NCBI GenBank assembly: GCA_009901575.1
Contig: WXYP01000007.1
Location: 62,001 to 126,000 of the forward strand
Direction: 5' to 3'
Source of the DNA: Flavobacteriaceae bacterium R38
GTDB taxonomy: Bacteria > Bacteroidota > Bacteroidia > Flavobacteriales > Flavobacteriaceae
Length of the DNA stretch: 64,000 bases
In this document: positions 26,654 to 36,057 of the stretch, piece after piece
Position numbering within the stretch: the stretch's first letter is position 1
Layout: each line of letters opens with the position of its first letter
Notes under the pieces: generated by a model
The model's input: only the letters and a program-made list of their open reading frames with translations
What the model was told of the DNA's origin: nothing
Databases searched by the model: none
Program-made: the position numbers and the translations under genes

Positions 26654-26716
26654 CTATAAAGCTATAGAAATAAGAGTTAAAATAATAGTAAGTAATAATT
26701 TTACGAGTGCGATCAT
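26654..26716 (-). CDS. possible 20-residue hydrophobic peptide
   Basis: A short frame encodes MIALVKLLLTIILTLISIAL. Almost every residue is apolar, so it would be a single membrane-embedded helix. It sits 89 bp upstream of the 50-residue gene on the same strand. Such tiny membrane peptides exist, but the evidence is only the reading frame and its composition. Confidence 0.25.
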   Translation of the reverse strand: MIALVKLLLTIILTLISIAL

Positions 26717-26894
26717 TTTTAAGTTTTGTTTTTAGTTTTTAAATAATTTACTACTACTTTTTAAAGGGTAAGAAAGTTCTATCGGCCGATAAAAAAGAGA
26801 ACTATTCTGTACTACTTTTTGAAGTATGTTTTTTTAAGCTACAACATTTATGGATTACTTCCAAATGTCTAGTGTTTATAGGAGCTACAACGAT

Positions 26895-26930
26895 AAAAAA
26901 AACACCTGGATTGTTTTCAGGTGTTTTTTT
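26895..26930. terminator. bidirectional terminator
   Basis: AAAAAACACCTG and CAGGTGTTTTTT form a 12-bp stem with a 9-base loop and T/A tracts on both sides. It lies 40 bp after the stop of the BlaR1-like gene. Confidence 0.75.
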
Positions 26931-26970
26931 ATGCTTCAAAAAAGCAACGTTTTTGACTAAATAATTAAAG

Positions 26971-29259
26971 CTATTTTTTAAGCGAAATTGAAATCACTCC
27001 TCCTTTTGCTTTTTCTCCATATTTTTTAATCGCTTCTTCTCCTTTTGAGATATCTATTGTTGCTACTGTACCCGATTTGATTTTTCTTAATTTTCTTTCG
27101 GTGATTTCATTTCCATCTAGAAGAATAAGCGGTTTATCTTTCCCTTCATTTATAATTCTGAGTGTGGAATTAGGGTCGTCTCCAGCTGTAACAGAAAGAA
27201 AACCATGCGTTTCGTGTTGCTCTTCAACGGTTTCGTGGATTACTTCAATTTCCTCAATTTCCTCAGCTTCTTCCAGTACTTCCTCAATCTCTTCCAGCAA
27301 TTCTTCGTTCTCTTCTATCTCAACTTCTTCGTGTATTATTTTTTTGTTTTTATTCTTGTTTTTATAAGCCTTTCCTTTAAGTTGTTTTTTCTTGGACTTT
27401 TCTGGTTTTGATTTGATTTTTTTTATAAGTGCTTTTCCTTTAAGTTTTTTGTTGTTGCCTGAAGAAATATAACTATAGTTATTATTTTCTCCAGACTCAT
27501 TATAGATAGTGATTGCTTTTATGGCTTCATCACCATTTACAGAATAGTTACTTGAACCTCCGTTTTTATCTTTTAAAGAAATATTAATAGCGGTAATCTC
27601 ATTGTTGTTGTTTCTTTTTATTTGTTCGAATTTTAAAACATGACCTTCTTGTTTTGCTTTTTTGATCATTTCATCTAATTGTTCATCAGAAGTGTTTTTT
27701 GTGATTTTAAATTCGATTTTTTTTCTGTCGATTTCTTGATCGATTACTTTTTTCTTTTTGATGGCAATAGCTCCATTTTTACCAGCTTCTCCGTATTTTT
27801 TTTCAGCTTCTTCCGGTTGAAGTGTTTTCCATGAAGAGAGACTGTTGCGATCCTGATGATTTAACTCATCTTCAGAAATTATATCATCGTCTAAAGTAAT
27901 GATTGGTGTACTACCATTATTATTAAAAAGAGGTGATGGTACATCATGTTTGTTTTGAACTCCAAGCTCAAAGATCCTTTTATTAATTTTTTCCAATAGA
28001 ATTTGTAGCTCTTTTGCATTTAGGTCAGGATTAGCATACATGCTTGCTCCAGATATTCTTCCTATATAAGTAAATTTACTGTCGTTTAATTCTTTATAAA
28101 TAATAAAAGGTTTAATGGTTTGGAGTGCATTATAACCGGTGTAATTGCTGTAACCATTTTCATTTTTGATTTTAACATCAATATTGATAATCTTTCCCGA
28201 TTTGTTTCTTTTAATTTTATCAAAATATAGTGAAATGCCTTTTGAGTTTGCATCTTCAAGCATAGCTTTCAATTCTTCATTAGAAGTATCTTTTGAGATT
28301 ACAAACTCTACTGTCTTTGATGCATCTAGAGTGTGGTCAGAAGAAATATTGGTAGTTTCAACCGGTCTTATTTTGTAAACTTCTTTGACATTGAAACTCA
28401 TAATGAAAGCTGCTAATAAAGGCAGAATTAGTGCATATTTCCATGCTCGGTGTTTTTGTGATTGAACTTGATTTAACATAACGATTCGTTTTTTGATTAA
28501 TGAATTAAAAAAATTATTTGTGATTGAATATTGTTGTGAATGTATGGCTACTTTGAGTAACATATACTGATAATCTTTAACCGTAGCTGTTTCTGAAGCT
28601 GTGGAATTGTCTGCGATGAATTCCAGGTTTTGCGCTATACTTTTTTTATAAGCCCATGAAAACGGATTTAGCCATAGAAAGATAGCAAGAAGATGCCCTA
28701 AAAGAATATCAATAGAATGCAATTGCTTTGAGTGTACTTTTTCATGCTCAAGAATGATGTCTAATTCTTCTTGTGGATGCAATTCCGGATTATATACGAC
28801 ATAATTAAAGAAAGAAAAAGGAGAAGTGTTATCTGAGGTCTTCACAAATTTAAAGCTCTCTTTTTTGATAATGCTACTTCTTTTAAAGAGTCGTAAAAGT
28901 GAAATTAATTGAATGGTCAACCTTCCAAAGAAAAAAAGCAAACCAATGAAGTAAATAGTTCCGGCAATTGCCCACCAATTAATGGTTTCTGCTGTTTTAT
29001 CTGTATTGGATAATGTTTCATAAACAAAACCTGATGCAGATTGTACTGTTTCATTAATAACAGGTTTAGTAAGAGGAGCAATCCATATTACTTTTGTAAA
29101 TACTATAAGAGGGAGCAGGAGAGAGGCCAGGATACCTCCGATTAAGAAAAACCGGTTTCCGTGAAAAAAGGTTTCTTTTTTTAGAAATAATAAATAAGAG
29201 ATATAAAAGATACCTAGAAAACTACTGCACTTTATCAGATATATAAAAAATGATTCCAT
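26971..29259 (-). CDS. BlaR1-like M56 metallopeptidase with plug-like C-terminal region
   Basis: The 762-residue membrane protein has N-terminal helices, an M56 zinc-protease site HEKVH (172-176) with a downstream Glu213 in NLEFIADN, and a further membrane helix near 285. The large extracytoplasmic region contains two related segments (SKDTSNEELKAMLEDA and TKNTSDEQLDEMIKKA), a Lys-rich stretch and then a Glu-rich stretch. A C terminus (PLILLDGNEI...KYGEKAKGGVISISLKK) resembles TonB-receptor plug domains. It pairs with the BlaI repressor, overlapping by one base. It is a likely signal-transducing protease that inactivates BlaI; the signal is unknown, and no beta-lactamase is adjacent. Confidence 0.85.
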   Translation of the reverse strand: MESFFIYLIKCSSFLGIFYISYLLFLKKETFFHGNRFFLIGGILASLLLPLIVFTKVIWIAPLTKPVINETVQSASGFVYETLSNTDKTAETINWWAIAGTIYFIGLLFFFGRLTIQLISLLRLFKRSSIIKKESFKFVKTSDNTSPFSFFNYVVYNPELHPQEELDIILEHEKVHSKQLHSIDILLGHLLAIFLWLNPFSWAYKKSIAQNLEFIADNSTASETATVKDYQYMLLKVAIHSQQYSITNNFFNSLIKKRIVMLNQVQSQKHRAWKYALILPLLAAFIMSFNVKEVYKIRPVETTNISSDHTLDASKTVEFVISKDTSNEELKAMLEDANSKGISLYFDKIKRNKSGKIINIDVKIKNENGYSNYTGYNALQTIKPFIIYKELNDSKFTYIGRISGASMYANPDLNAKELQILLEKINKRIFELGVQNKHDVPSPLFNNNGSTPIITLDDDIISEDELNHQDRNSLSSWKTLQPEEAEKKYGEAGKNGAIAIKKKKVIDQEIDRKKIEFKITKNTSDEQLDEMIKKAKQEGHVLKFEQIKRNNNNEITAINISLKDKNGGSSNYSVNGDEAIKAITIYNESGENNNYSYISSGNNKKLKGKALIKKIKSKPEKSKKKQLKGKAYKNKNKNKKIIHEEVEIEENEELLEEIEEVLEEAEEIEEIEVIHETVEEQHETHGFLSVTAGDDPNSTLRIINEGKDKPLILLDGNEITERKLRKIKSGTVATIDISKGEEAIKKYGEKAKGGVISISLKK

Positions 29260-29618
29260 TACTTTTTCTTTTCAATGAGTTCAATAATTTCCTTAAGCTC
29301 TTCTACACTGATCTTTTTCTCGTTGGCAAAAAATGAAACCAGGTTCTTGTATGAATTATTAAAATAATCTTCAATAGCAGAGTTCATAAACTTTTTTCGA
29401 TACGCTTCTTTAGAAACCAAAGGATAATATTGATGTGTATTGCCAAAAGCATTATGAGCAACATAACCTTTGTCTTCGAGATTGCGAATCATAGTAGATA
29501 AGGTGTTATAATGCGGTTTATCACCTTTGAATTCTGCGAGTACTTCTTTGACGAAAGCTTTTTCCAGTTTCCAAAGCACTTTCATGATTTCTTCTTCTTT
29601 ATTCGTTAGTTTTTGCAT
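29259..29618 (-). CDS. BlaI/MecI/CopY family repressor
   Basis: The 119-residue winged-helix repressor has EEEIMKVLWKLEKAFVKEV (residues 7-25), the recognition region KPHYNTLSTMIRNLEDKGYV and a C-terminal dimerisation helix ending in VEELKEIIELIEKKK. Upstream are three phased operator-like sequences (29672-29727). It is first in a two-gene unit with the BlaR1-like protease, consistent with autorepression relieved by proteolysis. Confidence 0.9.
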   Translation of the reverse strand: MQKLTNKEEEIMKVLWKLEKAFVKEVLAEFKGDKPHYNTLSTMIRNLEDKGYVAHNAFGNTHQYYPLVSKEAYRKKFMNSAIEDYFNNSYKNLVSFFANEKKISVEELKEIIELIEKKK

Positions 29619-29671
29619 GATCTCACTTCTTTTCTAAATAAAACTTATGTTGATAATGTTTTCAAATGTAT

Positions 29672-29727
29672 AACTATAAAAATAGTTACGCAACTATTTT
29701 TATAGTTATTTAACTATTTTTATCGTT
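29672..29727. promoter_or_regulatory. three phased BlaI-type operators
   Basis: AACTATAAAAATAGTT (29672-29687), AACTATTTTTATAGTT (29692-29707) and AACTATTTTTATCGTT (29712-29727) start exactly 20 bp apart. The first two are reverse complements of each other, and each is nearly self-palindromic (AACTAT...ATAGTT). They lie 54-109 bp upstream of the repressor start. Confidence 0.7.
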
Positions 29728-29809
29728 AAATCAATAATCGGTACTATAAAGCATAAATGAAATTCGTAAATCCCAAATCTTCCAGTATCTTCGCAAAAAT
29801 TTGCTGAAT

Positions 29810-30745
29810 ATGAATTTTTTATGGGTTGTTTTAGGCCTGACGCTTTTAGTTCTTGGTGGAAATTGGTTGCTTAAAGCGGCTGTAGCTTTATCTCTAAAAT
29901 TAGAAATACCTAAAATAGTCATTGGAATGACTGTTGTTTCATTTGCTACCTCTGCACCAGAACTTATTGTAAGCATAAAATCTGCATTAGATGGTTTTCC
30001 GGATATTGCAATGGGTAATGTGATAGGATCTAATATAACAAACCTGGGACTGGTTTTAGGAATTACCATTGTGCTCTCGAATATCAATGTAGAGCGGAGT
30101 TTTTATAAAACCGACTGGCCTGTAATGATGATTGCTTCTGTATTGCTTTTTGGTTTTATTGCTTTTGATGGGGTATTGGAGTCTTATGAGGGAATAATTC
30201 TCTTTTCATTCCTGATTATTTTTCTCATCTATTTGTTGCGTTTTCAAAAAACAGCAGTTGTAGACGATTTTAGTGAAGACGATGAAGAACTTCCTTTGTA
30301 TAAAATTGTAATGTATTTAGCAATTGGAGGTGTGGCATTGTGGGGAGGATCAGAATTATTAATAAAAGGCGCGGTAGGAATGGCAACTTCTTTTGGTGTT
30401 AGTGATCGTATTATTGCAGTAACTGTAGTTTCATTAGGTACAAGTATCCCGGAATTAGCCGCTTCTATCATAGCAGTTTTGAAAAAAGAAAAAGCAATTT
30501 CTTTAGGGAACCTTATAGGCTCTAATGTGTTTAATATTCTAGTGGTTTTAGGAATTACATCTATGATTACTCCTATTACCGTTAAAGACGAAGGTTTGTT
30601 GACTAATGATATTTTTTGGATGCTGGGAATATCTTTTATAGTGTTACCCCTGGTTTTTTTGCCAAGAGGATTGCGGCTGGGCTGGCGAGATGGTATTGTT
30701 TTGCTCTTGACTTATATAGCCTTTGTGTATTTGACTATCATTTAA
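29810..30745 (+). CDS. calcium/sodium antiporter (CaCA family, YrbG-like)
   Basis: From ATG 29810 the protein has 311 residues and about ten membrane helices in two inverted repeats. Each repeat carries the alpha motifs: SFATSAPELIVSI with GNVIGSNITNLGLVLG, and SLGTSIPELAASI with GNLIGSNVFNILVVLG. An acidic cytoplasmic loop (DDFSEDDEEL) separates the halves. It exchanges Ca2+ for Na+ or H+ across the inner membrane. It is divergent from the BlaI gene and could share its operator region. Confidence 0.92.
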   Translation: MNFLWVVLGLTLLVLGGNWLLKAAVALSLKLEIPKIVIGMTVVSFATSAPELIVSIKSALDGFPDIAMGNVIGSNITNLGLVLGITIVLSNINVERSFYKTDWPVMMIASVLLFGFIAFDGVLESYEGIILFSFLIIFLIYLLRFQKTAVVDDFSEDDEELPLYKIVMYLAIGGVALWGGSELLIKGAVGMATSFGVSDRIIAVTVVSLGTSIPELAASIIAVLKKEKAISLGNLIGSNVFNILVVLGITSMITPITVKDEGLLTNDIFWMLGISFIVLPLVFLPRGLRLGWRDGIVLLLTYIAFVYLTII

Positions 30746-30784
30746 TAATAGACAATAAAAAAAACTGTTTGAAAAATGATTAAT

Positions 30785-30885
30785 AATCGTCATTACGAGA
30801 AATTTTTAATTTCGAAGTAATCTTTCAAATTTTGAGTTGAAGATTAAAAGATTGCTTCAGTTTTTTAAACTTCGCAATGACGATT
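30785..30885. repeat. dispersed flavobacterial palindromic repeat
   Basis: AATCGTCATTACGAGA (30785-30800) and TTCGCAATGACGATT (30871-30885) are inverted. Inside them, GAAGTAATCTTT and AAAGATTGCTTC form a second pair. The whole folds into a long hairpin between two convergent genes. An outer pair, AACTGTTTG and CAAACAGG, encloses it and may add termination. Confidence 0.6.
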
Positions 30886-30926
30886 CTTTCCAAACAGGCT
30901 TTTAACTATGTATAATCAATGTGATA

Positions 30927-31937
30927 TTATGCATCAACCGATTTTACAGTTTTGATAATTCTTGCTGCAATTTTATAAGGATCTCCGTTAGAAGCAGGAC
31001 GTCTGTCTTCCAGCCAACCTTTCCAACCTTTTTCTACAGTTATAATAGGAATCCTGATAGAAGCTCCTCTGTCTGAAACTCCATAAGAAAAATCAGATAC
31101 GTGTGCAGTTTCATGTAATCCTGTTAAACGCTCGTCATTAAATTCACCATATACATCTATATGTTCATCGGTAACAGGTCTAAAAGCTTCACATATCTTT
31201 TCGTAAGTTTCTTGAGAACCACAAGTTCTTAACGTGTTATTTGAGAAGTTAGCATGCATCCCAGATCCGTTCCAGTCTCCTTTAATTGGTTTTGGATGAT
31301 ATTCAATATAATAACCATATTTTTCAGTCAATCTGTCTAATAGATAACGAGCTACCCAAATTTCATCACCTGCTGTTTTAGCCCCTTTTGCGAATACCTG
31401 GAACTCCCATTGTCCCGGAGCTACCTCCTGGTTAATACCTTCAAAATTTAATCCGGCCTCAATACATAAGTCTGCATGTTCTTCAACAAAATCTCTACCC
31501 CAGGTATATCTACCTCCTACAGAGCAATAGTACTTACCTTGTGGTCCGGGGAATCCTCCACGTGGGAATCCTAAAGGTAAATCTGTGCTTGTATCCATTA
31601 AGAAATATTCTTGTTCAAAACCAAACCAGAAATCATTATCATTGTCATCAATGGTAGCCCTGGCGTTAGAAGCGTGTGGTGTTCCGTCTGCATTTAAAAC
31701 TTCCGACATTACCAACCATCCATTTTTTCTTGCTGGATCAGGATAGATAGCTACAGGCTTCAATAAACAATCAGAAGATCCTCCAGAAGCTTGTTCTGTA
31801 GATGAACCGTCAAAAGACCAGATTGGGCAATCTTCTAATTTTCCACTAAAGTTGTTTTCAATTTTTGTTTTACTTCTCATGTTTTGAGTTGGCTTGTGAC
31901 CATCCAACCAAATGTATTCTAATTTAGACTTGCTCAT
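30927..31937 (-). CDS. glutamine synthetase, GSII (beta-grasp) type
   Basis: The 336-residue enzyme condenses glutamate and ammonia with ATP. Features of the eukaryote-like GSII class are FDGSSTEQASGGSSD (residues 44-58), WFGFEQEYFLMD, NQEVAPGQWEFQV, WNGSGMHANFS and HVSDFSYGVSDRGASIRIP. Length agrees with GSII rather than GSI (about 470). A second, unrelated-length GSIII gene is divergent, so both enzymes of nitrogen assimilation are paired here. Confidence 0.94.
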   Translation of the reverse strand: MSKSKLEYIWLDGHKPTQNMRSKTKIENNFSGKLEDCPIWSFDGSSTEQASGGSSDCLLKPVAIYPDPARKNGWLVMSEVLNADGTPHASNARATIDDNDNDFWFGFEQEYFLMDTSTDLPLGFPRGGFPGPQGKYYCSVGGRYTWGRDFVEEHADLCIEAGLNFEGINQEVAPGQWEFQVFAKGAKTAGDEIWVARYLLDRLTEKYGYYIEYHPKPIKGDWNGSGMHANFSNNTLRTCGSQETYEKICEAFRPVTDEHIDVYGEFNDERLTGLHETAHVSDFSYGVSDRGASIRIPIITVEKGWKGWLEDRRPASNGDPYKIAARIIKTVKSVDA

Positions 31938-31972
31938 AAAACGGAGATATTAAATTTGATTTTAATTCGGAG

Positions 31973-32005
31973 CAAATATAAATATATTTTTAGTTACTCT
32001 ATCAA
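31973..32005 (-). promoter_or_regulatory. promoter of the GSII gene
   Basis: On the minus strand a TTG (CAA at 32003-32005) and TATATTTG (complement at 31973-31980) are separated by 22 bp, matching the Bacteroidota -33/-7 consensus. The start codon lies 36 bp downstream of the -7 box. Confidence 0.5.
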
Positions 32006-32131
32006 AAAATGGGGGTGTAATGCAAAATTTATCGATATTGATCATTTATACCCTAAAAAAATAGGGGGTAATGATAATAATTTAACTTTTGGAGGTTAAA
32101 ATCTATATATTTGTAAAAATATTTAATGATT

Positions 32132-34318
32132 ATGTCAGCAATAAGATTTAAAGCAATTGAAGAAACCTTTAACAGGCAGCCGGTTTTTGTAAAAGAAAAG
32201 AAAAAGAGGTCTGATTTGTATGAAAACAATGTCTTTAATGAGTTTTCTATGAGAGAATCGATGTCTAAAGCTGCTTTTAATAGTGTTATGGATGCCATTG
32301 AATGCGGAACTAAGATTGATAGAAAGATTGCAGATCAGATAGCAGCTGGTATGAAAAACTGGGCATTATCTAAAGGAGCAACACATTATACACATTGGTT
32401 TCAACCTTTAACCGGGGCAACTGCAGAAAAGCACGATGCTTTTTTTGAGCCTATTGGAAATGGCAGGGCAATGGAAAAATTTGACGGAAGCCAACTGGTA
32501 CAGCAAGAACCGGATGCGTCAAGTTTTCCTAACGGAGGTATTCGAAATACCTTTGAAGCAAGAGGATATACTGCCTGGGACCCAACCTCTCCGGCTTTTA
32601 TATATGGAACTACGTTATGTATTCCAACAGTATTTGTTGCTTACACCGGAGAAGCTTTAGATTATAAAGCTCCTTTGTTAAGAGCTTTGCAGGCCGTAGA
32701 TCATGCGGCAACAGCAGTAGCTAAGTATTTTGATAAAACAGTAAGTAAAGTGAATGCTACCTTAGGTTGGGAACAAGAGTATTTCTTAGTAGATAAAGCT
32801 TTAGCGTATTCAAGACCCGATATTGTTTTGGCAGGAAGAACATTGTTGGGGCATTCTCCTGCAAAAGGACAGCAGTTAGACGATCATTATTTCGGATCTA
32901 TTCCAATACGGGTAATGAATTTTATGCGTGACTTAGAGCAGGAATGTATGCTTTTAGGGGTTCCTGTAAAAACCAGGCATAATGAGGTGGCTCCCAATCA
33001 GTTTGAATTAGCTCCTATTTTTGAAGAAGCCAACCTGGCTGTAGATCATAATGCTTTATTGATGGATGTGATGGAGAAAGTAGCAGATCGTCACTACTTT
33101 AGAGTGTTATTTCATGAAAAACCCTTTGCAGGAATTAATGGATCGGGGAAACACAATAATTGGTCGTTGGCCACAAATACGGGTGTGAACTTATTAAGTC
33201 CGGGAACTACACCAATGAAAAATCTACAGTTTTTAACATTCTTTATCAACACGATCAAGGCAGTACATGAAAACGAAGCATTGATACGAGGTGCTGTAGC
33301 TTCTGCGAGTAATGATCATAGGTTGGGGGCTAATGAAGCTCCGCCTGCCATCATTTCTGTATTTATCGGGGAGCAACTTACAAAGGTATTGGATGAATTA
33401 GAAGGAGTTTCTACTGGAAAACTTTCTCCGCAAGAAAAAACAGACCTTAAATTAAATGTGGTTGGTAAAATTCCGGATGTGCTTTTAGATAATACCGATC
33501 GCAACAGGACTTCTCCTTTTGCATTTACGGGGAATAAGTTTGAGCTACGTGCAGTAGGGTCAAAGACAAATTGTGCGCATCCTATGACTATTTTAAATAC
33601 GATAGTTGCCAAGCAGTTAATAGAATTTAAGGAAGAGGTAGATATTCTTGTAGATAAAAAGAAATTAAAAAAAGACGAAGCTATTTTTAATGTACTTAGA
33701 GAATATATAAAATCTTCAAAGAAGATTCGTTTTGAGGGAGATGGTTATAGTGAATCCTGGGAGAAAGAAGCAGCTAAGAGAGGCTTGAGTAATAATAAAA
33801 CCACTCCTGAAGCATTAAAAGCTATGATTTCAAAAAAAGCCATTGCCCTTTTTGAAGAAATGAAGGTGATGAGTAAAATAGAATTGGAAGCTCGTCATGA
33901 AATCGAATTAGAAGAATACACAAAACGTATTCAGATAGAAGGAAGAGTTTTAGGTGATATTGCCAGAAATCATGTTATTCCTACAGCTATTCAATATCAA
34001 AATACATTAATCGAAAATGTAAAAGGGATAAAAGAGGTTTTTGGGAAGGAGTACACGCGTTTTGCTTCAGAACAAATAGAAATGATAACACAAATCTCGA
34101 ATCATATTGCCGAAATTAATTCGAAGATTACTGCAATGACAGAAGAAAGGAAAAAATCGAATCAAATAGAAAAACAACAATTAAAAGCGGAAGCGTATTG
34201 CAATAAAGTAAAACCTTATTTTGAAGAAATACGATATCACTGTGATAAGTTGGAGTTACAAATAGATGATGCTTTATGGCCACTGACCAAGTATAGAGAA
34301 CTACTGTTCACAAAATAA
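32132..34318 (+). CDS. glnN: glutamine synthetase type III
   Basis: The enzyme of about 728 residues belongs to the large GSIII class. The N-terminal GSIII-specific region (MSAIRFKAIEE) leads into HYTHWFQPLTGATAEKHD and SFPNGGIRNTFEARGYTAWD. The catalytic domain has GWEQEYFLVD, TRHNEVAPNQFELAPIFEE, GINGSGKHNNWSL and NRTSPFAFTGNKFELRAVG. A long helical C-terminal tail follows. ATG 32132 matches the usual start better than ATG 32126. A -7-like TATATTTG lies at 32106-32113. It is divergent from the GSII gene. Confidence 0.95.
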   Translation: MSAIRFKAIEETFNRQPVFVKEKKKRSDLYENNVFNEFSMRESMSKAAFNSVMDAIECGTKIDRKIADQIAAGMKNWALSKGATHYTHWFQPLTGATAEKHDAFFEPIGNGRAMEKFDGSQLVQQEPDASSFPNGGIRNTFEARGYTAWDPTSPAFIYGTTLCIPTVFVAYTGEALDYKAPLLRALQAVDHAATAVAKYFDKTVSKVNATLGWEQEYFLVDKALAYSRPDIVLAGRTLLGHSPAKGQQLDDHYFGSIPIRVMNFMRDLEQECMLLGVPVKTRHNEVAPNQFELAPIFEEANLAVDHNALLMDVMEKVADRHYFRVLFHEKPFAGINGSGKHNNWSLATNTGVNLLSPGTTPMKNLQFLTFFINTIKAVHENEALIRGAVASASNDHRLGANEAPPAIISVFIGEQLTKVLDELEGVSTGKLSPQEKTDLKLNVVGKIPDVLLDNTDRNRTSPFAFTGNKFELRAVGSKTNCAHPMTILNTIVAKQLIEFKEEVDILVDKKKLKKDEAIFNVLREYIKSSKKIRFEGDGYSESWEKEAAKRGLSNNKTTPEALKAMISKKAIALFEEMKVMSKIELEARHEIELEEYTKRIQIEGRVLGDIARNHVIPTAIQYQNTLIENVKGIKEVFGKEYTRFASEQIEMITQISNHIAEINSKITAMTEERKKSNQIEKQQLKAEAYCNKVKPYFEEIRYHCDKLELQIDDALWPLTKYRELLFTK

Positions 34319-34323
34319 AAGAG

Positions 34324-34347
34324 AATCCCGTTTTAAGCGGGATTTTT
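34324..34347 (+). terminator. terminator between glnN and the GNAT gene
   Basis: AATCCCG and CGGGATT, with flanking pairs and a TTTTT run, form an intrinsic terminator starting 6 bp after the glnN stop. It ends 4 bp before the next ATG, so it occupies the whole leader of the GNAT gene. Confidence 0.7.
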
Positions 34348-34350
34348 ACT

Positions 34351-34821
34351 ATGAATAAAGAGATGACTATTAAAAGGACAAATGCCAATGACAAAGATTT
34401 TAAACTGTTGGTAGATCAATTAGATACATATCTTTCCGGAATAAATGGAGAAAATGATGATTTTTTCCGGCAATTTAATACGATTGAAGTTTTACAGCAT
34501 GTAATCGTTTTTTATGATAAGAGTGGAAATGTACAGGCTTGTGGAGCTTTCAAAGCGTACAATGAAGCTACTGTAGAAATAAAACGTATGTATGTACTCC
34601 CTGAATGTAGAGGAATAGGATTGGGAAGCAGCGTTTTGAATGCTTTAGAGCAATGGGCTAAAGAGTTAGGATATTCAAGAACGATTCTGGAAACCAGTAT
34701 AAAAATGCAGGATGCAGTTCAATTATACCTAAAGAACAAGTATGAAGAAATACCTAAATATGATCCGTATAAAAATGTGGCAACCAGTATTTGTTTTGAA
34801 AAGATTTTAAATACAGATTAA
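34351..34821 (+). CDS. GNAT family N-acetyltransferase
   Basis: The 156-residue protein has the GNAT fold: VQACGAFKAYNEATVEIKRM, then the acetyl-CoA loop PECRGIGLGSSVLNALEQWA (motif A, residues 87-106) and a C-terminal YLKNKYEEIPKYDPY. The substrate is unknown. The start ATG lies directly after a terminator hairpin, so its expression may depend on read-through or on a promoter inside glnN. Confidence 0.88.
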   Translation: MNKEMTIKRTNANDKDFKLLVDQLDTYLSGINGENDDFFRQFNTIEVLQHVIVFYDKSGNVQACGAFKAYNEATVEIKRMYVLPECRGIGLGSSVLNALEQWAKELGYSRTILETSIKMQDAVQLYLKNKYEEIPKYDPYKNVATSICFEKILNTD

Positions 34822-34871
34822 ATAGGAAACCGTATTGAATTCTTTTAAATTTGCGCACCAATACAATTATT

Positions 34872-36047
34872 ATGAGTAAGGAAGTTTCTAAACGATACGC
34901 TCAAAGAGGCGTTTCTGCTGCAAAAGAAGATGTCCACAACGCTATAAAGAATGTAGATAAAGGGCTTTTTCCAAAAGCATTTTGTAAAATAGTCCCCGAT
35001 TACCTTACTAATGACGATGACTATTGCTTGATTATGCATGCAGATGGAGCAGGAACTAAATCTTCCCTGGCGTATATGTATTGGAAAGAAACAGGTGATG
35101 TTTCTGTATGGAAAGGGATCGCTCAGGATGCGTTAATTATGAATGTAGATGACCTTCTTTGTGTTGGTGCTACAGATAACATTATGTTATCTTCTACCAT
35201 TGGGAGGAATAAAAATAAAATACCCGGAGAAGTAATTTCAGCCATTATAAACGGAACCGAAGAACTTATTGCAGAATTGGCTTCTTTTGGAGTGACAATT
35301 CATTCTACAGGAGGTGAGACCGCAGATGTTGGAGATTTAGTACGAACTATTATAGTAGATTCTACGGTAACCGCCAGAATGCGAAGGGATCAGGTAATTG
35401 ATAATACAAATATTAGAGAAGGAGATGTGATTGTTGGTTTGGCGTCTTTTGGACAGGCAACTTACGAAAAAGAATATAACGGAGGAATGGGGAGTAACGG
35501 ACTGACATCGGCACGTCATGACGTTTTCTCTAAATATTTAGCAGAAAAATATCCTGAAAGTTTTGATGCAGAAGTACCGGAAGATTTAGTGTATTCGGGC
35601 AATGTTAAATTGACAGATACAACAGATGCTCCATTAGATGCCGGGCAGTTGGTATTGTCACCTACGCGTACGTACGCACCAATTATTAAAGAGATACTAT
35701 CCAAATACACTTCGGAAGATATTCATGGAATGGTTCATTGTAGTGGAGGAGCACAAACTAAAATTCTTCATTTTATAGAGAATTTACATATTATTAAAGA
35801 TAACCTATTTGAAATTCCGCCACTATTTAAATTGATCCAGGAACAATCTAAAACCGATTGGAAAGAAATGTACCAGGTATTTAATTGCGGACATCGAATG
35901 GAATTGTATGTAAATCCTGAAATTGCAGAAGATCTGATTGCTATTTCAAAATCATTTAACGTAGATGCTCAAATTGTAGGTAGGGTAGAAGCTTCTAAAA
36001 CAAAAAAACTCACTATTACTAGTGAGTTTGGAAAATTTGAATATTAA
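34872..36047 (+). CDS. purM: phosphoribosylformylglycinamidine cyclo-ligase (AIR synthase)
   Basis: The 391-residue enzyme catalyses the fifth step of purine synthesis. ATG 34872 (MSKEVSKRYAQRGVSAAKED) is the family start; the TTG at 34851 lies within a TAAATTTG -7 box (34846-34853). Recognisable parts are IMHADGAGTKSSLAY, ALIMNVDDLLCVGATD, STGGETADVGDLVRT and VHCSGGAQTK. It is the longer Bacteroidota form. Downstream lie the lanthipeptide-like genes rather than prfA directly. Confidence 0.92.
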   Translation: MSKEVSKRYAQRGVSAAKEDVHNAIKNVDKGLFPKAFCKIVPDYLTNDDDYCLIMHADGAGTKSSLAYMYWKETGDVSVWKGIAQDALIMNVDDLLCVGATDNIMLSSTIGRNKNKIPGEVISAIINGTEELIAELASFGVTIHSTGGETADVGDLVRTIIVDSTVTARMRRDQVIDNTNIREGDVIVGLASFGQATYEKEYNGGMGSNGLTSARHDVFSKYLAEKYPESFDAEVPEDLVYSGNVKLTDTTDAPLDAGQLVLSPTRTYAPIIKEILSKYTSEDIHGMVHCSGGAQTKILHFIENLHIIKDNLFEIPPLFKLIQEQSKTDWKEMYQVFNCGHRMELYVNPEIAEDLIAISKSFNVDAQIVGRVEASKTKKLTITSEFGKFEY

Positions 36048-36057
36048 TCCCTAATGT

